Shown: in pieces, positions 23,018 to 34,770 of the stretch
Layout: every line of letters begins with the position of its first letter
Position numbering within the stretch: position 1 is the stretch's first letter
Source: Epichloe hybrida
Lineage: Eukaryota; Ascomycota; Sordariomycetes; Hypocreales; Clavicipitaceae
NCBI GenBank assembly: GCA_019022495.1
Contig: JAFEKR010000034.1
Coordinates: 248,001-312,000, forward strand
Length of the DNA: 64,000 bases
Reading direction: 5' to 3'
Made by a program: the position numbers and the translations under genes
The notes under the pieces: generated by a model
The model's database searches: none
What the model saw: the letters and a program-made list of their open reading frames with translations, nothing else
What the model was told of the DNA's origin: nothing

Positions 23018-23899
23018 CTACCCGAATTCACCATACGACGACCTGTCGCTCGACGGCGCCAGACTCGGCGGCAGGGCGGGACTCCAAGGCTCATGATGCC
23101 ACGGCTGCGCGCGCCTCGCCGCGTCCGGTCTCGCGACCTCGCCCTCGCCCACGCCCACGCTGTTGTCCCCCCGCTCAACCATCTGTCTCGACGACATGGC
23201 CACGCCGATGCCGCCCGTGACGAACCCGGGGGGCGTGGCGCGACTCGTCCTCCTCGTCGGCGCGCGGCAGGGACTGCTCGGCGGCATGGGACGCCAGTGC
23301 CCGCGCGTCGCGGGGTCGGCCACCAGATCCTCCTTGTTCGAAACAAAGGTCGGAACCGCGGTCGTCGCCGTGGCAGAATCGGGTCCCCCCGGAGCGTGCG
23401 GCGGCGGAGGCCGAGGCCGAGGCTTCTCCAGATCCGAGATGCGAAGCCATCGTCTGGTGGTGCCGGGGTTCCTCTCCTCGTCCCCCGAGCTCTTCTTCTT
23501 GCCGCGCCGCCAACGGACCAAGAGGAAGACCAGGGCGGAGAGCATGACGCCTCCCGCCAACGCGGCCGACGTGCCGACGCCGACCAGAGCCCCTGGGTCT
23601 ATGCCTCGGTCCTCACTGCCTGTTTCTGCTGAAGTGCCGGGGAGAGTGCCCTGGGTCGCGGCTGCCATCGCTTCTGTGGACGACGCCGGCCCCGGCCCCG
23701 GCCCCGGCGCAGGTCGGACGAGGACGAGAGAGACGTTGGCTGTGGGAGATTGCGCCTGTCCGTATGGAGCCGGCCCCGGCACGGCATCGGCCGTAGGTTG
23801 TCCGAGGGGGGGTCCGAGTGAGGATGCGAGCGTCGCGACAACGTTGGCTGCCGCCGCGGCGTTGACGGCCCAGGACAAGACTGCGTAGGCGCGCATCAT
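23018..23899 (-). CDS. Single-pass membrane protein, stress-sensor-like architecture
   Basis: A single-exon gene of 293 residues, much richer in GC than its flanks. An N-terminal hydrophobic segment (MMRAYAVLSWAVNAAAAANVV) is a likely signal peptide. A ~75-residue ectodomain with Pro/Gly repeats (PAPGPGPGPASS) follows. One transmembrane helix (~107-128) ends in RWRRGKKK, a strong stop-transfer signal. The Pro/Arg/Ser-rich tail of ~160 residues is probably cytosolic and disordered. The layout recalls Mid2/Wsc-type surface sensors, but there is no WSC or CFEM cysteine domain and I do not recognise the family. Confidence 0.7.
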   Translation of the reverse strand: MMRAYAVLSWAVNAAAAANVVATLASSLGPPLGQPTADAVPGPAPYGQAQSPTANVSLVLVRPAPGPGPGPASSTEAMAAATQGTLPGTSAETGSEDRGIDPGALVGVGTSAALAGGVMLSALVFLLVRWRRGKKKSSGDEERNPGTTRRWLRISDLEKPRPRPPPPHAPGGPDSATATTAVPTFVSNKEDLVADPATRGHWRPMPPSSPCRAPTRRTSRATPPGFVTGGIGVAMSSRQMVERGDNSVGVGEGEVARPDAARRAQPWHHEPWSPALPPSLAPSSDRSSYGEFG

Positions 23900-25185
23900 G
23901 TCAAGCCATCTTTTCTCTCATCTGATGAACACTGCGTATGCCATACATGCGGGGAAGCTTTGGGAACCTAACCTAGCGAGGGGCGTATGCCAAGGTTAAG
24001 CGGAATATATAATGTTAGAATGGATAGGCACGTAAGCCTGTCTAAATAGCAGACTGGGCAATCCGAGATGAAGCAGAAATAGGACATGGCTCAGGCGAGG
24101 AAACGGCCAGATTTAACCTTTCCGGACGGCTGAGAACCTCGGAGTGTGAACGAAAAAGATGGCATCAATGACAAAACTCACGGACGCATTGACGCTCAAC
24201 AACCCGTCATCACATGCCGCCCGCCCCATGCCGTGCCGAACCCATTTCGTCGCTTCGTCGCTTCGTCGCTTCGTCGCTTCGTCGTTTCGCTGCGCCCGCC
24301 AAACTAGCACGCTTGTCTTTGTCCGTGACCCGCGGAATGTGGTCAATTGTGTTGAGCACGGGCGTCCGTGGGGCGGCTCGTGCAGCATCACCGGCCGTGG
24401 ACACAAAGCTAAAGATCAAAGTGGGAAAAGGGCTGAAGTGCGTGCGTCGTTGTTCGTGGATTGATCTTGAGACTCGGAGAGCATACGCATGTGAGCTTGC
24501 TTTGAAAAAGGTTCAAGGAGCAATCTGATCTGATGATACATTTTACCCGCGATCCCGCCAACGCGGCCCCGTGCTGCGACACGACACTCCCGGACTTGGG
24601 TGCGTTAGGTACATGGCGGGTATTACATCATGTCCCAATCTTCTCCAGCCCCTATTACCTACCCTCTTGTCAATATTCAAGTTCAAATCCATCATTTGTG
24701 GAACGCGCCGCCAATTTGAACCAAAGCCTAGGCCACAAAGACCTCCCACAAAAAGCATCGACATCGACAGCATCGACATCGCGTCGTCTTCAGCTGTATG
24801 CGCCAAGACACGCCCTCAAAGACAGAAGACGCCGTATTCCTCGCGAATCCAAACATCTCTCAGGTTTTCCCTGAATGCATGGTGTTCGCGGATATACAGA
24901 CTCCCACTATTGCCGTGGTGTTTTCTTTCTTTCTTTCTTTTTTTTTTTCATATATCAACGCCACGACAAATAAATGTATCCGCGCATGGTGCAAAAGAGA
25001 TGATTCTGTGACCAAGACAGGACGACGGGGATTATATTACATCAGGAGGGGTAGCAGAACAAGACAAAACATAGCTAGACCGAGTGATGGAGTTGAGAAG
25101 TGGAACATGTCCACCTTCAATCATCTCTCAAAGCTGCCACATCGTGCCGTACGACTTGTATACGCCCGTCATGGTGCTGGCATGC
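23900..25185. other. Intergenic stretch with an octamer minisatellite
   Basis: There is no supported gene. It includes five tandem copies of an 8-base unit at 24248-24287 and a tttctttc/T run near 24926-24948. The left part is the promoter of the minus-strand membrane-protein gene. Confidence 0.5.
24248..24287. repeat. 8-base tandem repeat, five copies
   Basis: The unit cgtcgctt occurs four times exactly and once as cgtcgttt. It lies in non-coding DNA. Confidence 0.9.
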
Positions 25186-27464
25186 CTAATATTGGCGGAC
25201 GGCGGAATTATCCGCCCCAGGCACCAGCCCGGAAGCGACCTTGATGGCAACGTTGATGTCCTTCCTGCGAACACCGGGAGAGCGGCCCAGGCATACCGAG
25301 CTATTCGTCAGTTCTGGCGGCCAATGTTAGCCCGGTGCATAAAGTGCTTCTTGGTCCATCGTTTCATGATTCTGGCCGAGTCCTCCAAGGACAATGCAGC
25401 TCTTACCTCGAATCAACACGCCTACATCTAGTGTAACCTTCACCTTGTTCGGCCAATTCATCGGTTGCGGCGGCCAGATACCGTTGCCTCCTGCAGGAGG
25501 AGGAACCACGTACGGCGCCGGGGCTACACTGTTGCCGAACTCGCCCGCGCTTCCTGCTGCCAGTTCGGAAAAGGGTTGTCCCTGGGTCATCATGGGAGCT
25601 TTCCCCACATGCCGGTTCGTCAGTGGACATGACGAGTCTACGACTCCAGAGGCGGAGCTGTTGCTGTTGCTGTTTGTTGTCCACATGGCGCTTTGGGCAC
25701 TGCTCCCGTAACCGGAATCCGTGCTTCCGTAAAGCAACTGTTGAGCTGGCAGGGCGGAGCTATCGGCTCGCGATGCGCCGTCGTGACCCCCCAGCTCGTC
25801 AACGTTGATCTCGGCTTGTACAAAATCAGCTCGTTGTGGTATGAAGATGTTAAGCTGTCGAAGATATGTTTCCACTTCGTCGGGGTCGAAAAAGTCACCT
25901 TCAAATCCAGCCAGCATCATTTGCATTCTTCGATCAACTCCGTAGTCGATTCGCTCGTCCCTGGTCGCCTGAACCTCTGGTCCCCACGGGCCCATGGACA
26001 TGCCCGTAAACTCCCGAGGTTTAGAGTAAGACCGCGTGCCTTGATTGCCAATGGGCATGCGGTCAGATGCACTATTGGGACTTCGTCGCGGCGACTGTTC
26101 CGGGAAGAAGGTGCCTGCCCCGCCGAGGTTGGTGAACGGAAGTTTCCAATTGCAAAGATCTTCGAATGGGCTGCTATTCAAGGCCAGCTGTAAGCGTTTG
26201 ATGATATCCTCTATCGACTCAAAGAATAGACAGAATCCAAAGACGGCCGCGAATCGATCAGGTGGTGGGTGCGTGCTCATGATGAGCCGCAGAGCACCTT
26301 CTATTGAATTGCGTTGCAGACGGCGCCCAAAAGTTTGCTCGTTGGCAGCAAATGATAAAGGGGCAGCAATCGTCCCGTATGGCGAAGGCGCACTCGCCAA
26401 GTTTCCCTCCATCTCATCGGCGGCACTCGGTTCCATGGAAGAGTAGAATGGAAAACTGGCGTTTTGTGGCGTCGCGGCCGCGACTATCTCGTACTTGACT
26501 GAAGGGGGCACATGGATCAACGGGCCGCCAGAATAAGAGCTCGAGGCCATGGGCGCAACAACAGTTGCGACCGCCGGGGCAAGGACGGCACATGCTGCGG
26601 GATAGTTGGCCTGTTGAAACGACGCTTCCGGTTGAAAGGCAAGCTGTGCGGGTGATGGTTCGGATGGTGAAACGCGTGGTGCCGTTGTTGAGCTTATGCG
26701 GGAATGCTGTTGGCCAGAGCCACTAGCATTGACCTCGTCGTCATCGTCATCGGAAAGGCTGCTGTCGCTATTACTGATCCGGGCTTTATTCGCAGCAGTG
26801 GTGATCTTGTTGGTAATGGATGACAGGCGTTGAAGAGCGTGTGGCGCGGCATCGAGGACGCGCGCCGACACGAGAAAACCAAAGAATGCATTGAACTCCT
26901 TGCTCATGTCATTGTTGGCCCTTTCCAGCTCTTTGACACGCTTCTCCAACGTAGTGATAGCCGTGTCTTTGCGATGCCGATACGCTCGCTGAGCAAGCCT
27001 GATTTGTGTCCGTCGACGCTACATTGTATTGGACTGTCAGATGATGCACAACAGAGATCTGAATGTTCACATGTGTGTGTATTAATCTCCACGCATTTTA
27101 TAGCGGCGATACTCACGTCGGCGGCAGTTTCATCTTTGGTGTCCAACCTCGGTCTCCCTCTAGACCTCTTTTTCCGGCCCTCGTCGTCTTCAAAGGTGTC
27201 TTCCATTTTTATCTCATCTTCATCTGAGCTCCTGGGCCGCTTACCTATGGCAGCAGGGTCCGTCGGCGGTTGTGCATGAGGTGCTTGTGATAGCGAAGTT
27301 GGAGGACTGATGGGGGACCGCGAGGTATTCATTTCGTGCTGCTGAGGGCGGCCATTGGGACGCTGATTGGGGCGGCTCATCGCAATTTGATAAAAGCCGC
27401 TATCTTCAGGAGAGAACCTGTCTAAAGGCAAAGCGTACGGGATCTTGGGCGAAGCGGTAGCCAT
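25186..27464 (-). CDS. bZIP transcription factor with a large C-terminal regulatory region
   Basis: Three exons on the minus strand (27464-27117, 27018-25407, 25313-25186) encode 695 residues. The basic region begins at the second exon: RRRTQIRLAQRAYRHRKD. It has the fungal QxRxAQRAYR form and runs into a leucine zipper (TLEKRVKELERANNDMSKEF). Ahead of it are an acidic stretch (SSDEDEIKMEDTFEDDEG) and a basic cluster (RKKRSRGRPR), a likely nuclear signal. Towards the C-terminus two blocks look conserved: SIEDIIKRLQLALNSSPFED and DPDEVETYLRQLNIFIPQRA. The last exon adds ELTNSSVCLGRSPGVRRKDI; without the final intron (donor GTAAGA at 25406) the frame ends in a different, unlikely tail. ATG at 27500 would add 12 residues. 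The target genes are unknown. Confidence 0.88.
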
Positions 27465-29477
27465 GTGTTCACTTGATACTTGGCCGCAGCCGCAATGCAA
27501 CTGGCGCTATGCTGCCGCCGCCAAGTCTGAGACTGCCGTGGCGGAGTGCCAGCGAAGATGAGACTAGCCACGGCTGCCGTCCTGAGAAAGTGTGAAGTGA
27601 GGCAATAGGTGCTGATGCAATGCCCCGAACTAGTAAAGGTCGACGATAGGACTGGTGGACACAGACGAACAAACAGGTGGGCCAGGGCAGAACTAGCCTT
27701 GCAATGAGGAAAGTAAGGGTCTGGTGCAGTCACGATTTGGGACGAGAGCCAGACGTCAGAGGTCGAAAGAGTGTGAGTAACGGCAGTGTCTGAGGTCAAA
27801 GGAAGAGGGGGGTGCGCATTGTGATGGTCAACGGCAGGAGCGAGCGAGACGGACATCGGCAGCCTGCAGGGTATTAAAATGAGGACATGGACTTGAATAG
27901 AGATCAATAGGTGGGCAGCTGGCAGCTGGCAGCTGGCGTCCCGGCCGCTCGGCGAACCGGTGACCGGCACTGGCACTGACAGACCCTGATTGCTCTCACT
28001 GATGACAAGCCTCGATAGGACAACTAAAGTTACGGCTGTTCCTTCAGCCCCACCAGCACTCTGGCTATCCAGTAGGATGCCAACCGACAACCGTCAGGGG
28101 CTCTCTGGGGCTCTCTGGGGCTCTCTGGGGCTCTCTTGTGCTCTCTGGTCTGGCCAATCCGCTTCCAGTACGCACACACCAGCTAGCCTCACGAAATCGT
28201 ATCGCACCTCGATGTTGGGGATGTTGGGCGTGACCTGTATCGAATGCAAGGAATTTGCCGTTATGCTGCGGAGGATCGACTCTTTGGACTCTACGGAGTA
28301 CCAGCACAACACATAATACTTATCACAGGCCGCACCTACTACATCCCTAATCTTGAGTATGTATATGTACTCCGCACCTCCAGGACGAGTCGCCGAGTCG
28401 ACGGCCACAAGCTTTTTCCTTCAAGATGAATGCAGACACTTGCTCATCCAAGGCTCCTGAGTGGCGAATCATCTATTCTATTCTGCTTGGAGAATTGAAA
28501 AGCTGGCTGTCAACCAAGACCACATTCGGAGCTTGCATTTGGTTAATTGTTTGGCAAGTAGTATCTGTTACGGTAATAATATTATCCGTACTTGTTTTGA
28601 TCACGTCGGCACACAGGGGACGCATCCAGCAGTGACCAGCAGTGACCAGCACAGTCTTGTCCTCGTCTGGCTTCAGTAACAAAGAAAGAAAGCACGCGCC
28701 AGATCAGACGGATGAGTTGAGCGCGGTTCTCGCCTCGTCGAATCATCATGTTCCCGAATAGTTCGGGCTTCGTCTTTTCCTCCGCCGCCTGCCGTCGCAC
28801 CCGTAGAGACATGACTGTTCTGACTGGGCCACCAAAAAGGTGTGGTATCCGCAAGTACGAGGTCCTGATTTGTGATAAATCGTTGATACTACGCCGTAAT
28901 CCGTACTCCGTAACACAATGTTGTTCGCAAAATTGGCAAATCTCGGCACTGGGCGGTAGAAATTGCGAGCTCTTCTGCTGTGCTGGCGCATATTGGCTGA
29001 GTAGATGGCCGAATGAAGATCAAAGGTGAAATACTGACTTCTGTGTCCATTTCTAGAGCTTTGAGCACATGAAAAGGAGCAAACTTGGGTATGAACTGCT
29101 TGGGGTGCATGTATCAAACTCTGATCCCAGTTCAACGAAAGACGATGGCACCATCCACAAGACAGACGATTTGTCCCGAGGGTCAACTGGCTTTGTCTGG
29201 TCTGCCGGATTCCGTTCGCGGCCCGCGGTTCTTGTTTCAAATGCTGGCGTCTCTTTTATTGCACTCTTGACCCTCTTGAGTCTTGACCCTCTTGACCCCC
29301 TTGACCCCCTCGAATTCACCAAAAGTCAGCATGGTTGCTCACATTGCTCATCCAAACGACAACCCCAAGAGCGCTGCCGGGTAGCCCTTCACCAAACGTC
29401 CAATCAGATGGCGGCGCAACCATGGGGGGAGTCAGCCTTGCTAATCGTTGGCGCTCCTCTTTCCTTCCCGCTTGCTC
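27465..29477. other. Divergent intergenic region
   Basis: It separates the bZIP gene (minus) from the kinase gene (plus). It carries a 10-base minisatellite (28097-28146), ggcagct repeats near 27912-27935, and two copies of TACGGAGTAC in opposite orientation (28292-28301 and 28903-28912). No coding region is supported. Confidence 0.5.
28097..28146. repeat. 10-base tandem repeat, five copies
   Basis: The unit ggggctctct is repeated four times exactly, followed by one degenerate copy (tgtgctctct). Confidence 0.9.
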
Positions 29478-31998
29478 ATGAACGTAAACATGTCCAAACT
29501 CTCCACACACAGCCTTCCATCAGGTGATCACGATCATGGCTGGACTACAGTTAGCCATAAGAAGCATGGGCAGCATCAGTTTGGCAGTTGTGTAGAACCG
29601 GAAGCACAGCTAGAGGCACAAGATCGCGCCGCCATTGCTGCGTGGGATAACGATGCTCAATGGCCTGGCATGTGAGTGACGATGTGCATGGGCAACAATC
29701 CGTCTCAAATTCCCCTGTATCCTGTATCCTGTATTCTGCATTCTGCATTCTGCATTCTGTATTCTGTATTCGGCAGAAACATATGAATTAGCGCTGATGA
29801 ATGTTTTTGCTCCACGCAGCGACAAACCTCTCTTCGATGGGCCCGAAGCCAAGAAATTCGACAACAAGCTCGTAAAGCTTCATGATCTTGACCAAGGTGC
29901 TTTTGGAAGAGTTGACAAAGTCATGCACGGCTCGGTCTGCTTGGCAAGGAAGCGCATCCCGCGACGTCGGGGGTTTTCAATCGAGGATTTGCGCCAAGAA
30001 GGGCTGACGATGCGCAAACTGGACCATCGACATGTCGTCAAGCTGGTCGCAGCATACGCCCCAAGATCACATGAGCTATGTCTTCTGTTATGGCCCGCTG
30101 CCGTCTGTAACTTGAGCAGGCTACTGGACGACCTGGAATGCTTACGAACGAACGATGGCGACCGTGAGGACATCATTGAAAGGCTCACAGCGCTTGATCT
30201 TACAGATTTGAGAGCCATTGATCCCACCGAGAGGGAACACAACGTAGGCGCAGCATCCCAGACGTGCCCTTTTGATTATCTTCGGGCCATCATCGGCTGC
30301 GTGGCCCGGGCCATGGCACATTGCCATGCAAACGACGTTCGGCACCTGGACATAAAACCTTCAAATATCCTCTTGCGCCCAGATCGAGTCTATCTGGCCG
30401 ACTTTGGAATTTCTCGGGACGTCAGTGGTCAAGACCAAACCACAACAGATGGCATGCCCGGGACCGAGCGATGGCGAGCCCCTGAGCTTTATGGTGACCA
30501 CGGTTCCAGTATGCAGCTATCGGACATGTATTCCCTTGGGCTTGTATATGTCAACATCGCGACAGTCTTGTACGATGTAAGGCTTGCCGACTTCGACGAG
30601 ACCCTGAGCTACCCGCCACGCATTTCTCGAGGGGAACAGCTCATTCTTCGTGAGATGAAGCTCAAAGCGCACATTGAAAGCTTGGCGGCGCACGCCTTGG
30701 TTCGGCCGCCGTTTATGTTCACGTACGAGGGCCAAGAAACCGTGCGACCCAGGCCACTCACTCACCTTGTATCTCGCATGGTAGCTACAAATCCGCGACA
30801 GAGATATAGTGCTGCCAAGACTGACGAAAAGCTTTCCATGCTCGGAGGCATTGCCCAGATCTATCATGGCAAGTGCTGCAAGAAACCCCTGTCCTGGGTT
30901 GAGGATAAATGGGACAAGAAATTCGGGAGCCTCGTTGCTCTCCAGAGAGAGAATGACCTTCAACGGAAACGAATCATGGAGTTGGAAGGCATGGATAAAA
31001 CATACGAGGCAAGACTGGAGAAGCAGCGCCAGAAACATGAGCAGGATATATTTAGACTGCAGAATCTGCTTAAGAAATCCGAGGAGAGATGCCAACCGTT
31101 CGAGTCGGAAACACCAGGCCGACGAAGGAGATCACATAATTCTCGGGACTCCCATGGTTACGAGGCGCCACGTCCAGTGCTCTCCGTTGGGAAGAGGAAC
31201 ACTCACAACAAAGCCCTCACACCGCATGGAGTCGGCCTCGGGATGACGACATGCCCAGAATCAGCACCACCGAAAGCCACGGGAGTTCGCAAAACGGTGA
31301 GCATGACGGTCTCGACCAGTTCCCGACAGCAACAACAACCTCAACGATCGCAATCAATCGTCGCACCAACACCCGAACCCCCCACAAGCTACATGCGGAT
31401 GCTCCGAAGTAGTCCTGCGGCAACGCAATCACCAGCTGCAAAGGCCCCGCCGGGACAACGCTCTCCCAGCATAAGCGGTAATTTGTCAGGCTACGCTCTA
31501 CGATCGCGAGGGAGCGGCTCCAAGCTTCCTCTCCCCGTAACGCCGAGCCAAAGCAACACGCCAGTCCTGAAGCGCGACCAAAGCATGACGGACAGCAGCA
31601 TGGCTTCATCTGTTTTCTCGCGACGTAGTCTGGAGACGGCGGCGTCCACTCCGCCCGCCCAGGATAATCCCATCATGCGCCGGGCACCGACCTCCGGCGA
31701 GGCATATCCGAAACAATCTCCCTGGAGTCGGCTTGATGAGCGGCCGCCATCGCCAGCAGAACGGCCACCCTGCGCGGAGCGAGATGAAGAAGGAAGGCCA
31801 TCATCCACTTCAGCCAGCCCCGCGCTTTCCATGTCCCCGTCGGTCGTGTCATTCCCCCGAACGCAGAGGTCAGGTTTCTTCGCCGACGGGGCAGACGAAA
31901 ACGCCACTTCTAGACCTGGTCCACCGTCCTTGCAGACTATGAAGAGTTGGGCGGATGTAGCCAAATTCGAGAAAAGGCGACCAGGTGGGCAAAAGTAA
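29478..31998 (+). CDS. Divergent serine/threonine protein kinase with coiled-coil and disordered tail
   Basis: Two exons (29478-29671, 29820-31998) encode 790 residues. The junction gives WPGI-DKPLFDGPEAKKF. Kinase landmarks follow in order: glycine loop DQGAFGRVDKV, the ATP lysine in CLARKRI, the helix-C Glu in LRQEGLTMRKL, catalytic loop RHLDIKPSNILL, DFG in LADFGISRD, and APE in RWRAPEL. The loop has His-Leu-Asp instead of the usual His-Arg-Asp, so it is a non-RD kinase that keeps the catalytic Asp, Lys and Asn. After the kinase domain (~65-400) come a charged coiled coil (~425-480) and a ~300-residue Ser/Pro-rich tail. An ATG at 29797 lies inside the intron and would delete the N-terminus. 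ATGs at 29448 and 29490 are alternatives. I cannot assign it to a named family. Confidence 0.88.
29714..29769 (+). repeat. 7-base tandem repeat inside the kinase intron
   Basis: Eight consecutive heptamers: three cctgtat, three tctgcat, two tctgtat. They fill the centre of the 148-base intron 29672-29819, so changes in copy number would not alter the protein. Confidence 0.9.
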
Positions 31999-32327
31999 CG
32001 CGATGACGTTGAATCCAAGTCGATAGTCATGGGAAGAGAGGAGGCGAGGATACCGGGGAACAAAGCTCAGATGGTTGTGCCCGAGGAGTGCATATAGGAA
32101 CGGGATACATTGTCCCTGAAAAAAAATCATCTTTTTTACCCAGAATATGGAAAAGCGTGCATGGCGGACTTGAAGAAGATGATGGTTTCCCCCCCCGTAT
32201 CCAATAGACATTGATACTTTGCAAATGAGTCTATTGACCAGATGACTCGAGATACCAATGCTCATCATGTCCTTTTCCCAAACGCCCAACGCGGCCTCGC
32301 GTGACCCCTTTCGAATACCCTCGAATC
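31999..32327. other. Convergent intergenic region
   Basis: 329 bases separate the stop codons of the kinase and LYR-protein genes. Nothing beyond 3' flanks is visible. Confidence 0.5.
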
Positions 32328-33566
32328 TCATGCCTTGTTTCCATTGACGTTTGCGCCCCCCCTTGCAAGATATCTTAACAACCTCGCCCTTTCAGACTGC
32401 ACCAGCGCATTCCACTTCGGACCCGTAAACGGATCGACCTCCTTTGTCGGACCAGTCCCAGCACCTCCAAGCTGTGCGTCGATTGCCACCAAGAGCGGGA
32501 AAGATGCAGTAGGGTATACGCCGACATTTGGACGGTCCTCCGAGTCCTCCTGGATGGGTTTCACGACCTTCCTGGCAGAACTGTCGTGCGAAGAAGATGA
32601 TTTCCCCGGCGCAGCTCCCTTTTGCTCCTCGACAAAACGGTTGAGCGCTTCCCCCCGCGCCACCCAATCCCGCCACGTCTTTTCAAGCTGCCACTCCCAC
32701 CAAAGCCGCGACAGCTGGATGCTCCAACTGAACGAGGCCGTGGACGGCCTCGACCCCGCCGCAGCATCTTCGTCGGCGACGGACAGCCCCTCTCTTCTCA
32801 TCTGTGCCGCCATCAGGCCGTCCCACTGGTCTTCTAGAGCAGCATCCAGCCTCGGCCCCTCGTCAATCTCGACCAATCTCGACATCTTCTCCCGGAACAA
32901 GCGCCCTCGCCTGCCGACCATCTTGGACAGACCACGCGGCTGGGGCTTCTTCAGTCGTAAAAAGGGCTGTCCGTCGGCTGTGGCGCAGAGACGGAGAGCG
33001 CGGGTTTTGGAGCCGAGCGTGTAGGCCGGTGCGTAGTGCGGCGAACCATCTTTGGACGTGTTCACGAGAAACGCCTCTTGAGCGGATGGTCTGGGCGGCG
33101 GCGACGGCGGCGGGTTTCGATTATACGAGGGCGAGAGCGGAGGGGCTGGCCGAGAGCGCAGATGGGATGTGATTTGGGAGTGTTCGCGGGATGTTCGGTC
33201 TTGGGCTTTGGAAAACAGAGATATGAACTAGTTGGGTCGGACCGGCCAGGATGAGTAGCTGGTTTTTTTTTTTTTTTTTTTTTCAGGGTAGTGTGATTTT
33301 GATTGACTTGATAGGGAGGGAGGATTTATACGACTCACCTTGTGGCCTGCCGCCATGGAGGCATAAACGAGCCTGAAGCTCGTTAGCGGCCGGTTCTTGA
33401 TGAAGCGCTTCCGGATGACATGTTCGATTGCGCTTCTGGGGTGCTGCGTCTGCAGGTCCTTTGGGAGGGGAATCTTGCGTGCGGACCGGAGCAGCGCGCG
33501 GTAGAGAGAGAGGGCTGCGATGCGGTGTCGCGAATTCCGCGCTGGGACGAACGGCAGTCGGTGCAT
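32328..33566 (-). CDS. Mitochondrial LYR-motif protein (Cup1-like)
   Basis: Two exons (33566-33339 and 33227-32328) encode 375 residues. The N-terminus reads MHRLPFVPARNSRHR, then SLYRALLRSARKIPLPKDL, the LYR motif with its following helix. HVIRKRFIKNRPLTSF and FRLVYASMAAGHK follow. The splice joins this to FISLFSKAQDRTSREHSQI, which completes the three-helix LYR fold. LYR proteins act in the mitochondrial matrix, usually bound to acyl carrier protein, in respiratory-complex assembly or mitoribosome biology. The long second half (GSPHYAPAYTLGSKTRALRL and a Trp-rich helix) matches what I recall of fungal Cup1-like LYR proteins, so that name is moderate. The intron contains a long A/T homopolymer (T on the plus strand, 33261-33283). 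Intron use rests on the frame and fold fit. Confidence 0.82.
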
Positions 33567-33660
33567 TGTAGAGACGCGGATAGCATTGTGATGCTCTGTG
33601 ACTGCGTGATGCCAAGGTCGTGCCGTGACGGTGGTGTGTGAGAATGAAGAAAGGTGTTGT

Positions 33661-33708
33661 TGAGCTTGAGCTTGAGCTTGAGCTTGAGCTTGAGCTTGAG
33701 CTTGAGCT
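33661..33708. repeat. 6-base tandem repeat, eight copies
   Basis: The unit tgagct is repeated eight times exactly, about 95 bases upstream of the LYR-protein start codon. Confidence 0.9.
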
Positions 33709-33779
33709 GGTTCCTTCCCTGCACGAGAGTGGAGCACTGGGCACCGAGAGGCGGCGAGAGCACTGGTCAAATAATCCGT

Positions 33780-34770
33780 ACGGATCCGTAAACGAACATT
33801 AATTAGTCCGTTCCGTCCGTATCTACATCATCCATGAATTGCCAGTTGGATGCATTTTGCCGAGAAGAGCGTCAATAGGGCTGACATTGTCGTTCTCGTT
33901 TCATGCTTGAACACGGATCCGTACTACTACGGAGAACTACTTACTACATTTGCACATGCCGGGCCATCCATCCTCGCTTCCTGCCAGTGACCCGAACCAC
34001 GAACTTGCTCGGGGCCGTATTCCTAATCGTTCCGACCGAGTGCAAGGCCTCGCCCCGAAGGCCAGAGCGGCTGATGGCGGCAGTTGGTTCTCATCAGGTC
34101 CTTGAATGAATTGGACCGTTGTCAGAGCCACCTGGCTTTTTACATAAGCAAGCGTCCGCACCCTCCTGCCTAAGTGCTCGGGCTTCCGGACTCCGACATG
34201 CCCAGCTCGAGGCCCGAAGCCCGACACTTCATTCTGCGTGTGGGCGATCCTTTACAGGGAATCCTACACACTTGGTTGGCGGACTGCTGCCGCTTACAAA
34301 GCAATCAAGTGTCAGATGGGGACGCATCACGGACATTTTGTTTCAATTTGTTTCGTGTTTAGAAGCTCCAGACCATGGACGACGGACTTTTCGTTGACGC
34401 GCGGGGAATTCCTGGTACTTTGTGGGGATCTGCCGGAACAGCCTTCTCCACTTTGGAACCGTTTCTGTTGACAACAAACATACATGTATCATCAGAGAGA
34501 CCTTGTGTTGTGTCATGCTTTTAGTAGGGCAGAAAAAAAACAACAAGAACGCGTAAACAAATACGATGAAAATCTCCCTTGTTTCTCAATTGTGAGGAAA
34601 GACTCATCAGGCGACCGAGTGACGACCGAGTTATTGAGCTTGTCTGATCGCCGACGGCAGAGCCGGAAGCGGACAAGCAGGGGCGGACTTTCTCGGCGCT
34701 GGCCAGCTTAACATGGAGGGGGGTGAGGGGAAAGCACCTTGTTCCGTACTTGGCATGTATACGGATCCGT
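33780..34770. repeat. Three dispersed copies of the palindrome ACGGATCCGT
   Basis: Exact 10-base copies lie at 33780-33789, 33913-33922 and 34761-34770. Related half-sites (aatccgta) lie beside them. Each is a perfect inverted repeat. Confidence 0.85.

Noticed and set aside
23163..23888. 241-codon plus-strand frame
   Set aside because: It is antisense to the GC-rich membrane-protein gene, which alone has a signal peptide and a transmembrane helix.
24248..24287. CRISPR-like spaced repeat
   Set aside because: The repeats are directly tandem with no spacers, and the DNA is eukaryotic.
29797..29819. ATG at 29797 as the kinase start
   Set aside because: It lies between branch site and acceptor of a good intron, and an upstream exon joins in frame.
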